A DNA stretch of 64,000 nucleotides from Corylus avellana (lineage: Eukaryota > Streptophyta > Magnoliopsida > Fagales > Betulaceae), in contig NC_081551.1 in assembly GCF_901000735.1 (NCBI RefSeq), positions 7,560,608 to 7,624,607 of the forward strand. Reading direction: 5' to 3'. The position numbers and the translations under genes were made by a program. The notes beneath the pieces are model-generated. The model searched no databases. It saw nothing but the letters and a program-made list of their open reading frames with translations, and was not told where the DNA came from. This document shows, piece by piece, positions 11,518 through 22,869 of this stretch; position 1 is the stretch's first letter; every line of letters starts with the position of its first letter.

Positions 11518-12650
11518 TGATAAGTGCCAAATATTGCATACTTGGACTCCTTTATTTACATTAGTTAATCCTTTAACTGTGTCGTTATTTAATATTTTGT
11601 GTTTTTAATGTTTTGTATGTCAATAAAGAAAAACTACAGCTTTAAAGGGAAAAATGAATAGTTTGGAAGAAAGCATACTTTGAGAAGACCTAGATGATGT
11701 AGTTAAGTCTAACCAAATCTAAGAAAATGTTAAATCGGATTAAAGATCAGATTGGATAAAATTTTGGATTTGATTCAAATTCAGATTCTGCATATGTCTC
11801 AGTATTTTGATCATAACTTTTTGCTCAAATATTGGATTGAAGTGATTCAAATGGAATTGGAAAGATAACTCAAAATACTACAATTTGTTGGGAAATAGGA
11901 TTTTCCTAATTCGAACGGTTACTATGCCAAAATTGCCCCGAAATTAAAAAAATACAAATCTGCACGAATCCTATTCCGATTTTAGACTTCTATTTTGACT
12001 AAGAGACAGGCCTCCGAATTATCTAGGTTTAATAGAGATTTTAGGACTTTTCTAAGCCTATAAATAGACCTCTTTGCATTAAAGAAAATATACACAAGTC
12101 CGTAGAGCAAAATTCTACAGCTTTTCTCTTTAGTTTAGTTTTTCTTTAGGTTTATGTTTAGGTTTAGGTTTAGATTTTATTTTTATGTGGAGCTAAATTC
12201 CAAACTAAAGTTGGGGATGAAGCCTCACCGATGAAGAACGACATCACATTTATGTAAGTCTTTATTTATCCGATTTTATTGAGTTTATATTTCAATTGTT
12301 TTACTTCTAATCAATGTGTAGAGTGATTCTTGGATATCTCTTGTGATTCAAGGATACATGTGATGAATTGAGATAATTTCATATGATTGATTGCTTGGTT
12401 TTTAACTCATAAAAATTGGATATCCCTTGTGATTTGTTCTACAGATACATTTGGTGTTTCAATTTAATTTGGATTCCTTTGGTGATTTGGTCAATGAATG
12501 AATACATTGGATGCTTTTGATTAACTCTTTGAAGCATAGTAAAACATAAGATTTAAATTGTGAGAACTTCGGATAAATATTGATAAACATGGAGTATGTT
12601 GTTATCATTCGGTGAGTGTGGATTCCTAAACCTTAGTCTTTACCTTTTGT
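11518..12650 (+). mobile_element. Ty3/gypsy LTR (family with TGATRAGTGCC start), + orientation
   Basis: Starts TGATAAGTGCCAAATATTGC directly after the gag remnant, contains a TATA box at 12057 and the conserved block TCTCAGTATTTTGA...GGATTGAAGTGA. It is colinear with the minus-strand LTR at 23296-24397 through the GAAGCCTCACC(G/A)ATGAAGA block up to about 12604. The end is obscured by a MITE-like fragment from 12655. Confidence 0.75.
12057..12067 (+). promoter_or_regulatory. TATA box in the LTR
   Basis: CCTATAAATAG; the same element occurs at the matching position of the related LTRs (15226, and inverted at 17271 and 23831), which supports a retrotransposon core promoter. The transcript start would lie about 30 bp downstream. 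Confidence 0.6.
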
Positions 12651-12654
12651 TTTA

Positions 12655-12870
12655 TTTTAGGGAAAAATATAAAAAAGCCCCCCAAACTACCAGTCGTTTT
12701 CGATTTAGCCCCCCAAACTACCAAACTTCTGCATTTTGGCCACTCCGTTAGTCTGGACGGAAACCACGAAACGACGCCGTTTTATTAGGGTTAAGTTACG
12801 AAAATGCCCTTGTGTGAATTTTTATTTTTATTTTTATTCTTTTAGAGCAGGAGCAAAACGGCGCCGTTTT
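12655..12870. mobile_element. One end of a MITE- or MULE-like element
   Basis: Opens GGGAAAAATATAAAAAAGCC then repeats CCCCCCAAACTACC, the same type of terminal wording as the MITEs at 43310 and 23199. ACGACGCCGTTTTATTAG and AACGGCGCCGTTTTTGC make an imperfect internal inverted pair. I find no matching right terminus, so it is a fragment or the left end of a larger element. Confidence 0.45.
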
Positions 12871-13185
12871 TGCTTAGGGTAATAGTTGTATTTTTTCATT
12901 TTATTTGTTTAGATCCTTCACGCAGCCTCCTTCAACCCATCCCCTCCTTCACCCAGCCCCCCGCAAGACTGGCCGCCCGATCGTTGCCTTCCCGTTCACG
13001 CAGCCCCCTCGCACGGTGCCGCCCTGTCGTCCTAGTCCCTTCACGCAGCCCCCCGCACGGTGCGGTCTCCCAGCCCCCCCATGGTGCCGTCTGCCCGATC
13101 GTCTCCCTCAAGCTGTTGGTCCCATCATCCTGAAGGTAGCCCACTTTCCCGATTGAGTTTTTCCTATGGGTTTCATTGTTTTGTT
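12871..13185. repeat. C-rich low-complexity stretch with CTTCACGCAGCCCC repeats
   Basis: Imperfect repeats of CTTCACGCAGCCCCC and CGCACGGTGC make this the most C-rich part of the first 20 kb. It opens overlapping reading frames on both strands with Pro/Arg-rich products, which argues that none is a real protein. Confidence 0.5.
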
Positions 13186-13293
13186 GAAGATTTTGTGGAG
13201 AATGGGTTTGGTTTTTTTGTAGAAGATTTTGTGGAGAATGGGTTTGGTTGTTTTGCAGAAGATTTTGTGGAGAATGGGGTTGGTTATTTTGTA
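13186..13293 (+). repeat. 36-bp tandem repeat, three units
   Basis: GAAGATTTTGTGGAGAATGG recurs at 13186, 13222 and 13258 with an exact 36-bp period. In one frame it reads as three copies of a 12-residue unit EDFVENGFG plus three variable residues, inside an open frame 13060-13311. The unit length is a multiple of three, but there is no other evidence of a gene. Confidence 0.7.
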
Positions 13294-13320
13294 GATGTAT
13301 TGATGTTTTGATTTAGTGTG

Positions 13321-13740
13321 AAGGAGAATTCGCTTTATAGTATCCGAAAGTGATATGGGTCCCTATGTTTAGAAGATTTTTGTTTTTATATTGTTGCCTT
13401 GTCTGCAGACCCGTTGGTTTTTAATTTAATTTTTTTTTTCGTTAAAAATTGAAAGTTATTGGTTGCTGTGTATATTGTCTGCTTATTGTCGGATGGGTTG
13501 GTTTAAAATTTTACATTCTGCCTTCCCTTTGTTCTGTGGTCCCCCTTGTTGTAATGCATGCCACATGTTTGCACAACAACAAGCCTTATGCACAACAACA
13601 GGCCTTATGCACTCGAACCTCACTCCATCAGGGTACATGACCTCATCCAGGTTTATTTTTCTATTTTTGTTCTTTTCTTTTACAATCTGATTATATTTTA
13701 ACAACAATGCACTGCACTTGACTATTTTCTTAGCCGGAGT
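13321..13740. other. No supported gene
   Basis: AT-rich, with a small direct repeat of CACAACAACA(A/G)GCCTTATGCA at 13572-13611. Nothing else recognised. Confidence 0.4.
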
Positions 13741-14679
13741 ATCAGTTTCTTTTCAGGACAAGTGTTTTTGCAATCAAGTTTGGGGGTATGATATGCCCGA
13801 CATCTGCTCATTCTGGTATTCCTATCCTCTTGCTCTTGTTTTTCAAGTTCTATCTACACATTGGGGACAATGTGTGATTCATGTTTGGGGGTATGAAAGA
13901 ACAAAAAACTGTCCAATATTTTTGTTATTTTATTTTTAAGCATGTGGTTGAGCTTTAATTTTGATTTTAATTCATTGGTGGGCTTAAAGTTATGAACACA
14001 TGATCACTTGACTAGAAAATTTGAGTATTGTTACTTGTGGCAACATGAGATACTTCTTGTTTCAATTTGATTATCACAAGCACACTAGCATATAGTATGT
14101 GAGGTATGAAATCTAAAATCAATTATGTTTGTTGTCAATGTCTTCATTGTAGTTAGGTGACTTGTTGGCTGAATAACCTTGGCATGATAAATAAAAATAA
14201 ATAAATAAAAATCTATGCATTGGTTATTTCATCCAATAGGGAGTCTAATGAATTTTGAGTATTGAACCATTCATGCTAAAATTATTTTTGAAGCCTTATA
14301 ACTATATGCTAGTTCACTATTACACTGATTGGAACTAGTGTTATCTCCACTGTCATTAGTTAGTACCTTGAATTTGAATTTCCTGGAATTTTGAAGATGA
14401 AGTTTATTTCTGTAAGCTTGCTAATGAATAAGAACCATTATTGTTGTGATACTTCATTCTTGTGGATAACATAATGCTGGCAATGTTTGAGGGTACCATT
14501 CCCGTTAAACCGTCATGAGACTTCACTCATCCTCTAGGGATACCTAGGAGTTGAAAAGGCTTGTTACATACGCTAAATGCAACCGTACATCCTACGAAAG
14601 AATGATTTATCTTGTTGTTTTTCAGTTTATTTTCTATTTTGTATTGCTAAAGGACTAGCAAAATGTATGTTTGAGAGTA
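13741..14679 (+). mobile_element. Ty3/gypsy 3' internal region upstream of an LTR
   Basis: Contains AAGTTTGGGGGTATGA, then CACATTGGGGACAATGTGTG and GTTTGGGGGTATGAAAG (13771-13900), wording typical of the untranslated 3' end and polypurine zone of plant Athila/Tat-type elements. It leads into the LTR beginning at 14680. No pol sequence is visible. Confidence 0.55.
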
Positions 14680-16165
14680 TGATTAGCGCCGAATGTTGCC
14701 TATTCAAGCTCCTTAACTCACATATGTTAATTCCTTACATTTTTATTTGTTTGATTTTGTGTTGTTTTAGTGTTTTCAGGTTTTTAATAAAGATGCAAGA
14801 AATGCCATTCATTTTGGGCTTAAAGCACACTTTGAGAAGACCTAGAAGAAGTGGTTAAACCTAACCAATCATAATAGAGGACCTATGTAACATGGTGAAG
14901 TTTAATCATATTAAGGAAATGATTAAATTGGAATTTCTCTAATTGGAGTTAAAATCAGATTGGATTCAAATTTGGATGATGCACATGTCTCAGTAATTTG
15001 ACTTTCTGCTAAAATGTCGGATTGAAGTGAAACCAATGGCATTGGAAAGCTAACACAAAATAAAACAACTCATTGTGAAATATGATTTCCCTAATTCGGA
15101 GGTTTTCTATGTAAATATCGCCCTGCAATATAAGAACGCAAATCTAGATGAATCCTACTCTGATTTATATTAGGATTGCTTCCTAATTTGACTAGGAGAC
15201 TGCTTCTAAGATTTTTTTTACACCCTATAAATATGCCTCTAAGCCTTGAAGAGAGATGTGCTTAGTTTTAGATAGAAAATATCTTCTTGAATACTTAGAA
15301 AGTTTAAGAGAAGAGGAACATGGCAGGAGGTCATACCAGCACCAGAATGAGCAACTAATTATGTAATTGGGCGTTGATATAACCCTTTCCAAGTAACAAT
15401 GGTTTAATTTTATTTTAATTTGGGTTCTTCTATATGCATGATGGTTGTATAACTGTGAGAATTGATCTTAATGTTTATATTCAATCATTATGAAATTATT
15501 CTCTTGTCTTAGAAACTCTTTTATATTGATTGAACTAAATCCTTCATATTTTCTGTGACTATATGAATGATTGTTTTACAACAATTTTAACTAACACATG
15601 ATCAATATGATTTGATAGGCTTTGCATAGGGAAGACGAATTGTATTACACCCTAGTTTAGTGTAATTTAGGTAGACAGTTCATATCAACCTAAGATGGGT
15701 TATCATTATCCCTTGATTGTGCGTAGCCTATTAAGGAATTAAATAATTCATGCATAGGGAAGACGGATCGTACCACATCTTAGTGGTTAGGTGGATGATT
15801 CATGCCAACCGAAAATAGATTATACTTATTTCTTAATTATGATATTTTCTTGACTACTCGAGTGAGACAAGCCCTATATCATGCATAGTATGAATTTTCC
15901 TCATTAATTTATGATTGACCATTGTTATTCGGTTAGTTATGAAATCAACCTCCTATTCTCTCTCTCTCATCACTACTATCTTTACTTTTACTTTTATGCA
16001 TTTACTTTTCAAATAAAAGCAAAACAATCTCCTCTAAATTGAGTTATATTTAATCTTGACAAACTTGATAACAATGCCCATGCAGTCCTTGAGGCTCGAC
16101 ACCCTCAATATAGCCCAATCCTACAAGGATGTGTCCTATTGCGAGTGGTTAATTTTATTTTTCAG
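14680..16165 (+). mobile_element. Ty3/gypsy LTR, + arm of a head-to-head LTR pair
   Basis: Starts TGATTAGCGCCGAATG, has a TATA box at 15226-15234, and is colinear with the reverse complement of 16323-18156 over its whole length (for example TTGAGTTATATTTAATCTT at 16038 and its inverse at 16439). The end is less certain because the sequence drifts into a poly-A stretch after 16170. Confidence 0.75.
15226..15234 (+). promoter_or_regulatory. TATA box in the LTR
   Basis: TATAAATAT preceded by ACACCC, at the position matching the TATA boxes of the sister LTRs. Confidence 0.55.
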
Positions 16166-16296
16166 CTACGGACCTGAAAAAAAAAAAAAAATTAAAGCTA
16201 AAAAAGGAAAACAAAGAAAAATAAGATTAAAAAAAAAACAGAAAATAATTAATCTAAATTTAATCCTTAAAACTTACTAACGCAATCGTTAAGCAG
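16166..16296. other. A-rich junction between two opposed LTR fragments
   Basis: Purine-rich junction sequence. On the minus strand it is the start of the internal region of the reverse element, after the GGCGCCATTGCC leader motif, truncated where it meets the + arm. Confidence 0.5.
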
Positions 16297-16322
16297 TCTC
16301 CGGCAATGGCGCCAAAAATTGA
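16297..16322 (-). promoter_or_regulatory. Gypsy leader motif next to the LTR (primer-site region)
   Basis: On the minus strand the LTR end ACCACA is followed by TCAATTTTTGGCGCCATTGC and CGGAGA. A TTTGGCGCCGTTGCCGGGG-like sequence just inside the 5' LTR is a hallmark of plant Athila/Tat-type gypsy elements. This fixes the orientation and marks 16323 as an LTR boundary. Confidence 0.6.
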
Positions 16323-18156
16323 TGTGGTCTTTTAAAAGCAAAAATATCAATAATAAAATTAACTGCTAGTTGTAGGACAAATCTTTGTAGGATATGGCTA
16401 TAGTAGGGTGTCAAACATCAAGGATTGCGTGGGCGTTGTTATTAAGTTTTTTAAGATTAAATATAACTCAATTTAAAAGAGATTGTTTTGTTTTTGTTTG
16501 AAAGTAAATATATAAAAGTAAAAGTAAAGATAGTAATGATGAGAGAGAGATTAGGGGGTTGATTTCACCACTAATCGCATAGCAATGGTCAATCATAAAT
16601 TAATAAGGAAAATTCATACTATGCATGATATAGGACTCGTCTCACTCGAGTAGTCAAGAAAATAAATCATTAAAAAATAAGTATAATCCATCTTCGGTTA
16701 GTATGGACCGTCTACCTAACCACTAAGATGCGATACGATCCGTCTTCCGTAGGCATGGATTATTTAATTCCTTAATATGTTACACACAATCAAGAGATAA
16801 GCATAACCCATCTTCACTTGGTATGAACTGTCTACCTAAATTACACTAAACTAGGGTGTAGTACAATCTGTCTTCTCTATGCAGGGCCTATCAAATTCTA
16901 TTGAGAATGTGTTAATTAAAATCCTTGTATAACAATCATTCATATAATCACAGAAAATATGAAAGATTGTGTTCAATCAATATAAAAGACTTTCTAAGAT
17001 AAGAGAAGAATTTCATAATGATTGAATATAAATATTAAGATCAATTCTCACAGTTATAAAATTATCATGCATATAGAAAAACACAAATTAAAATACAATT
17101 AAACCATTGTTACTTGGAAATGCTACTTCAACGCCCTATTACATAATAAGTTGCTTATCCTGGTGTTGGGATGACCTCCTACCATGTTCCTCTTCTCTTC
17201 AACTCTCTAAGGCTCTAAGAAGATGTTTTATATCTAAAACAAAGCACACCTCTCTTCAAGGCTTATAGGCATATTTATAGGGTGTAAAACAAGAGGAATG
17301 ATAAAGACACAACTTTTTGACACAATTTTTGCCCAACTTTTCTCTTATGTGGTCATTTTTTTAAAAATAAAAATCTGAAGTAATACAATTTTTCTGAAGA
17401 AAAATACCATTTTTTTTTTTTTAAAAAAAAAAAACCAAATAAAAAAGGATCACATAGGATGTTATTACTTTAAAATTTTTTTTGTTATTTTGTTATTTTT
17501 ATTTTGTTATTTTTTATTGTTTTTTAAATGACCACATAAGATAAAAGTTGGGCCAAAGTTGTATCTCTATCATTTCTCGTAAAACAAACTCTAGAAGCCC
17601 TAGAAATTCCAAAAAAAATCGTACTTCAGTCTCCTAGTCAAATTCGAAAGCAATCCTAATATAAATCGGAATAAGATTCGTCCAAATTTGCTTTCTTATA
17701 TTGCGGGATTATATTGACATAGCAAACGTCCGAATTAGGAAAATTCCATTTCAGAATGATTTGTATTATTTGGAGTTAGCTTTCTAACGCCGCTAGTTTC
17801 ATCTCAATCCAAAACTTGAGTGGAAAGTTATGTTCAAAATACTGAGACATGTGCAGAATCCAAATTTGAATCCAATCCGATTTTAACTCCAATTATAGAA
17901 ATTCCGATTTAATCTTTTCATTGATTTGATAAAACTTAACCACATCATATATGTCCTCTATTATGATTGGTTAGGTTTAACCACATCTTGTAGGTCTTCT
18001 CAAAGTTTTCTTTAAGCCCAAAATCAATGGAATTTCTTGCATCTTTATTAAAAATTTGAAAACACTAAAACAACACAAAATCAAACAAATAATAATGGTA
18101 AGAAATTAACATATGTGAGTTAAGGGGCTTGAATGTGCTACATTCTGCGCTTATCA
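16323..18156 (-). mobile_element. Ty3/gypsy 5' LTR, - arm of the head-to-head pair
   Basis: On the minus strand it starts TGATAAGCGCAGAATG (18156) and ends ACCACA (16323), a TG...CA LTR of 1834 bp. TATA box at 17271-17280. It is longer than the + arm chiefly because of an extra poly-T/poly-A rich block around 17300-17580. Confidence 0.75.
17271..17280 (-). promoter_or_regulatory. TATA box in the minus-strand LTR
   Basis: Reverse complement CTATAAATAT, followed downstream by GCCTATAAGCC as in the sister LTRs. Confidence 0.5.
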
Positions 18157-18232
18157 CATACCTTATATACTTGTTTATTGACTCTTGAAAGTTGTAATTT
18201 ACATTGACCTTGAGAATTTCTGCAAGTAACTA

Positions 18233-18245
18233 GGCTCTGATACTA
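18233..18245 (-). promoter_or_regulatory. Initiator-Met-tRNA-like primer binding site of the pararetrovirus
   Basis: Minus strand reads TAGTATCAGAGCC, 12 of 13 bases of the plant tRNA-iMet complementary site TGGTATCAGAGCC. It lies downstream of the coding remnants, as expected for the circular genome in which the site follows the intergenic region. Confidence 0.65.
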
Positions 18246-18253
18246 TTTACAGT

Positions 18254-18730
18254 AGGGGAGAAAACTCAAACTTTAAACATGAAGGAACAAAGGAAAGCTA
18301 CAGAAGAAGAAGGAAATTTTTACAAGACAAGACAAGTGCTGGAAAAGCTAGATGCCTTCTACACCTTACATCATTCTTCTATATAGAAAAGTGGGAGACT
18401 ACAAAACACAACACAATTACCTAAGACTTAAAACACTTCAGAAACACAAGTACCAATATAACACAATTACCAAAAACTTAACAAAAGGACATAATACAAA
18501 TTCCTAGCAAGGCTTATGTGTACGTATATGCACAAGAGCCTTATTTTATTTGTGCGTGGCATCTTCTTCATGTGCTATGTGTCCACCACGCTTCTTGATG
18601 CCTTTTATTATTCCTGCTAACTGTCAAAAACTCTTGTTTGCTTTTTATCGACTGAGTGTGAGCTGGTAGATTCTGATTTTTTTTTTACAAGGGTCCACCA
18701 AGCTTCTGTCTGATCTTCAATCTTCCATAG
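18254..18730 (-). other. Pararetrovirus intergenic region
   Basis: AT-rich noncoding sequence between the primer site and the end of the last viral reading frame; in complete caulimovirids this zone carries promoter and polyadenylation signals. None can be assigned confidently here. Confidence 0.45.
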
Positions 18731-18811
18731 CGTTGATTAAATTGGAATATTATTCTTCGTCTAAAGAAGGTGAAGAAATAAAGTTTGGTTGTCATCTAGT
18801 AGACATAGGTG

Positions 18812-19306
18812 TTATATGTCATCAACCAATAACTCCAGTTCATATGGCATATCAAGAGTTTTTTTTCTTGTTGCCATATTCTCAAGCAGCTTCTCAGCTT
18901 GATCAATTTGTTCTTGACTCCAAGGGTAATAAATTGGAACTTCAGTAACAAAGAATCTTCTGCCATTTGTTCTCATGAATTTTTTAAATGGTGAATCTAT
19001 AAATTCCTTTGTTTTATCGGAGAGAATAACCAGGCTTTGAGCCCAATAATCCACTTCTTCAACTTAAGGAAGACTTAGAGTATTTTCCATCTTTCTTTCT
19101 TCAAATTCTTCATCATCAGAGGCCTTTAGTAACCATATCTGATAAGGCTGGAAGAATTTTTCTCGAACTCTCCATCCCACTGAACTTGTTATCCAGAAGG
19201 TGAAATATTTACCCCATTTTAAGTTTCTTACTAGATACGATAGCATAGTCTTTATCCGAGTAGGAAACTGGCACCATTGTTCTGCTGCTAGGGCTTCAAA
19301 AATCAC
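18812..19306 (-). pseudogene. Pararetrovirus downstream ORF remnant
   Basis: Two short open segments on the minus strand (19306-19064, then 19054-18812) belong to one degraded reading frame with a stop between them. The product is rich in aromatic and charged residues, for example FTFWITSSVGWRVREKFF. I do not recognise a domain. Its position after RNase H suggests the second ORF found in some florendovirus-like genomes. The upstream part continues at 20621 beyond the solo LTR. Confidence 0.5.
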
Positions 19307-19315
19307 TTAGTTAGT

Positions 19316-20615
19316 TGTTGTGCCAAATACCCACCTAATTAATAGGCAAATACTTGGTACGTTTTACTCGTAAGTGCACAAGATCAAACGATAGTATACC
19401 AGGCAAATACGAGATCGTTCCCACGAGGATTGGTAAATTATGTTTAGAAGTAATTTCCTATTTAATTACACATAAAATTCAATTGTCACGATTGAATTTA
19501 ATATAAAGAAATAAAATAAAAGATAAACTAAAACTAAAAAAGATATCTACCATTAATCAGACTAATTAAGATAACAATATGCTAATGCGCCAATCATACT
19601 GGTATATTTAATGTTTGCCAACCTAAAGGTATGAGCGTCTACTCCTTAAGCTATTGATTTCCCTGAGCAACAAATTAGGCATGAGTGTCTATTCTAATTA
19701 TTTTCTTTCTTAAAGGATTTAGCATGGGTGTCTACTAAGTTGTTCTTGAAAAAAACATAAATCTGTGTAAATCGACAAACACATGAGGCCTAGGGCATAG
19801 GTGTCTACTCCCAGTTCCCCATGTTGATTAACCCAAGAATCTGGTGTGGATTTCTTTTTTTAATCTTATTGAACCCAGGACTCGGTTATCCAAATTGATT
19901 TAATTAACTAGTCTATACCGCATGCATATGTTGATAAGGCAAACACATATGAGGAATTCAAGATAATAGGAATTAATCAAGTTAAATACACTAAAATATA
20001 ATTGTAGCAAAGGCGCCAATATTGAAATCCTAAAAAGACATGATTAGGGCTTCAATCTAGCCCCAATTAAAATATAAACTACATAACAAAATAAAAGGCG
20101 GAAGAGAAGAAAAACCCAAACTTCTCTTGATCTAGCCTTCAGCTCATTTTCAGAACTTGTGCCTCTTTCCCCACACCCATTCCTAGAAGCTAAGAGGTCT
20201 ATTTTTAGGCTTTAGAAGTCCTTGACATACTAGTAAATCTAGAAAATTTGTAGGAAGGAAAGGGGGTCTGGCCACCTCTAATGTGTCACCAGCGCACGGG
20301 TGCGATCGATCGCAACCCGTGTGCGCTCGATTGCACATCTACGATCGAGACTCTTCTAGTGTGCGCACGATCGCACATGGCTGCATTGCTGCTTGTCTTC
20401 TCTAGTAGTGCACTCGATCGCACTGCCAGGAACTCCATCTTTTCTCAATTTCTCTCTTTGAACCCAAATCTTCTAGATTTACTTCCTTCTCTTCCAAAAG
20501 CTTACAAAAGCATGGAAAACACATAAAAGAACTAAAATAGCATAAATTAACATCACTTTAGGAATTAACACATATAAGTTTAAGGGCTAAAATATGAATA
20601 TTTTGGCACTTAACA
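19316..20615 (-). mobile_element. Solo LTR (1300 bp) with TTAGT target duplication
   Basis: Bounded by TGTTGTGCC...CACTTAACA with TG/CA ends and flanked by TTAGT at 19311-19315 and 20616-20620. Minus orientation is inferred from the AGTGCCAAAATATTCATA start shared with other LTRs here and the CCTCGTGGGAACGATC motif near the 3' end, as in 1-163. It contains a cluster of GCGATCGATCGCA-like palindromes at 20290-20430. It interrupts the pararetrovirus, so it is the younger insertion. Confidence 0.88.
20290..20430. repeat. Cluster of GATCG-containing palindromes inside the solo LTR
   Basis: TGCGATCGATCGCA, GTGCGCTCGATTGCAC, GTGCGCACGATCGCAC and GTGCACTCGATCGCAC recur within 140 bp, each a near palindrome centred on CGATCG or similar. 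Possibly an LTR regulatory module; function unknown. Confidence 0.6.
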
Positions 20616-20649
20616 TTAGTGACTCTCCATTTTATATCTTCAACAAACC

Positions 20650-21300
20650 ATTCTTCATGATTGATAAGAATTGTCAACTTTGGAATTCCTTCATGAAGAT
20701 TAATTTTCTAATGGCTGGGATTTAAGATCGTTTTGATCTTAACTCCTTGTTCTTCAATTTTTTCTTGACTCATTTGAATGACATCATGAGGAAGTAAACA
20801 TTTTGCCTTTTCAAATAAAAGAATTATCCTTGCTTTCTGAATTTCTGGATCTAAAATCTCATTATCTAGAAGATCAATTATGCAAAGAAAATTATTCAAT
20901 TTACGAAAATTTTTCTCTTCATCCCATCTTGTTTGTTTGAAAAGATCGGCATAAAGATTTTTAAATTTTTGTAATTTTGCTGTTTGGTCAGATATTTTTT
21001 CTGCCAAACAACTCATATGCTGTCTGAATCTCCATTTTGGTTTAAAATTTTGGACTTCCAAAGACCATTGAGTTCATTGTATATATCTCTGGGGATTACA
21101 GGATTATAAAAATTTTTGATGTCTGAAAAGTCTTGTTTAGACTGTTCAATCATCGGATAACCTTGTTTAAGTGATCCTGCATATTCCATAGAGCTAGAAA
21201 AAGCTTGTTTAGCTTCATCTAACGTATTATATGCCTTGTAATAGGCACCTTTGAAACCATTAACTTGGGAATGGCATTGTTTCCATGTCGTAAAGATTCT
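20650..21300 (-). pseudogene. Pararetrovirus downstream coding remnant (upstream half)
   Basis: The open part 21061-20708 encodes a Lys/Glu-rich, probably helical or coiled-coil stretch of 117 residues with no recognised catalytic motif. Further degraded coding-like sequence extends to about 21300. It lies between RNase H and the LTR insertion and is probably the first half of the frame continued at 19306-18812. Confidence 0.45.
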
Positions 21301-21349
21301 TGGTTAGAAACCTTTAAATACAACGTACACCTTATTTAGGCGTTGATTT

Positions 21350-22864
21350 GAAGCTTATTGAGCCCTTTGGCTATAGTGACCCATTCTCCCCATTTGGGAG
21401 CGTCCATAGATTCCTGCAAAAATTTAATTTCTATTAGCTGCTTGTTTAGCGGTTTTTCATTATGGTTTCTACTAAGATAATCTACAATAAAATTGTTAGT
21501 ACTCTTTATAAATTAAGCTTCAAAATAATAATTGGCAATAGCATTATACCATTTTAATCTTCTTCCTTCGATAATATTTCTTTATGTGTCAGAAAATCTT
21601 TAATAACATAGATATGAAAACTTTTTATTGCTAATTTAATAGCTAAACTTACTTTTCAACTATGATGTAATTCTGTTCATTTGTTTTAAATTTTCATGAA
21701 TTATAACCACATATTAATTCTTCTTTTTGGAGCTTCTTAGAAATAGGGTCTTTTTTAGCTCTAATTCCTAAAAGACATTGCTAAGTAAGGGATTCATACT
21801 TAGTCCATAATTTTTCTGGAATTACTTTTAAAACACATCCCCAACAATTGTCGAAAGCATCTGTCTCAAGAATAAGTTTATCTTCTTTTCCAGGAAAATA
21901 AACTTCTGGTAAGACTTCTATATCATTTTTTATTTTTTTATTAAATCTAAATCTTTCTTAGTCCAGATGAATTCCTTATCCTTTTTCAATTTTTCAAAAA
22001 TAGGGGTTTCTTTTTTAGAGAGATTTTTTATGAAATTTCTTCCATAATTAAGAATTCCTAAAAAGCTTTGTAATTATTTTTTGTCTTCTATTTTTTTGGG
22101 GAATTCCCTTGCCTTAGAGATTATATGTTCTTGTAGTTTTAAACCCGTTTGATTTAAAACTAATCCTAAAAATTCTATAGATTCTTTTTCTACTTCAATC
22201 TTTTTTGGAGAAAGGATTATTCCATTTTTTTTTGGAATTTTTCACAAACAATAAGGTGTTTCTTATGTTCTTCTATAGTTTTAGAAAACACAAGGATATC
22301 ATCTATGTATACAACACAAAAATATTTAAGGTCTTTAAAGATTTTATCCATCAATCTCTGAAAAACTTGACGAGCACTATTAAGTCCAAAAGGCATAACA
22401 TTCTAGTGATAATGTCCTCTAGGAGTACTAAAAGCTGTTAAGGCTTTAGATTCTTCTGTTAACTGTATTTGCCAGAACCTTGACATACAGTCAAATTTGC
22501 TGAATATTTTAGACCCTTTGGTTTGATTAACCAGTACATCTATTCGTGGGATAAAATATGCATCAAATTCTAATTGTTCATTAAGCCTCTTATAGTTGAT
22601 TACCATACAGGTTTTTCCTCTTTTAATTTCACTATGGTTTCTTACCATAAAAGTTGGGCTTGAGCGAGGACTGTTTGTCTCTTCTATTAGCTTTTTATCT
22701 AGAAGTTCTTTAATCTGGATGTCAAATTCATCCATATCCTTTTTGGTATAGATCATAGGTTTAACTCTAATTATGACATTATGATCTTTTAATTTTAAAC
22801 TACAGAATCGAGGGCTTTTCGACCATAGTTTTAAAGGATCTTCGATCACTAACATTTTCCTCAA
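21350..22864 (-). pseudogene. Pararetrovirus reverse transcriptase - RNase H pseudogene
   Basis: The open segment 22864-22403 carries the RT fingers and palm start: SSPTFMVRNHSE, then FSKFDCMSRFWQIQL (first catalytic aspartate) and TAFSTPRGHY. Beyond a stop at about 22403 the minus strand continues with VMPFGLNSARQVFQRLMD and the intact catalytic box YIDDILVFSK, then the RT thumb. RNase H follows with a recognisable LILETDAFDN-type aspartate segment near 21850. Wording is caulimovirid rather than gypsy (the VRNH and DCxSxFWQI patterns). Stops and frame changes after 22403 show it is inactive. The RT palm itself keeps its catalytic residues. Confidence 0.85.
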
Positions 22865-22869
22865 GAATT

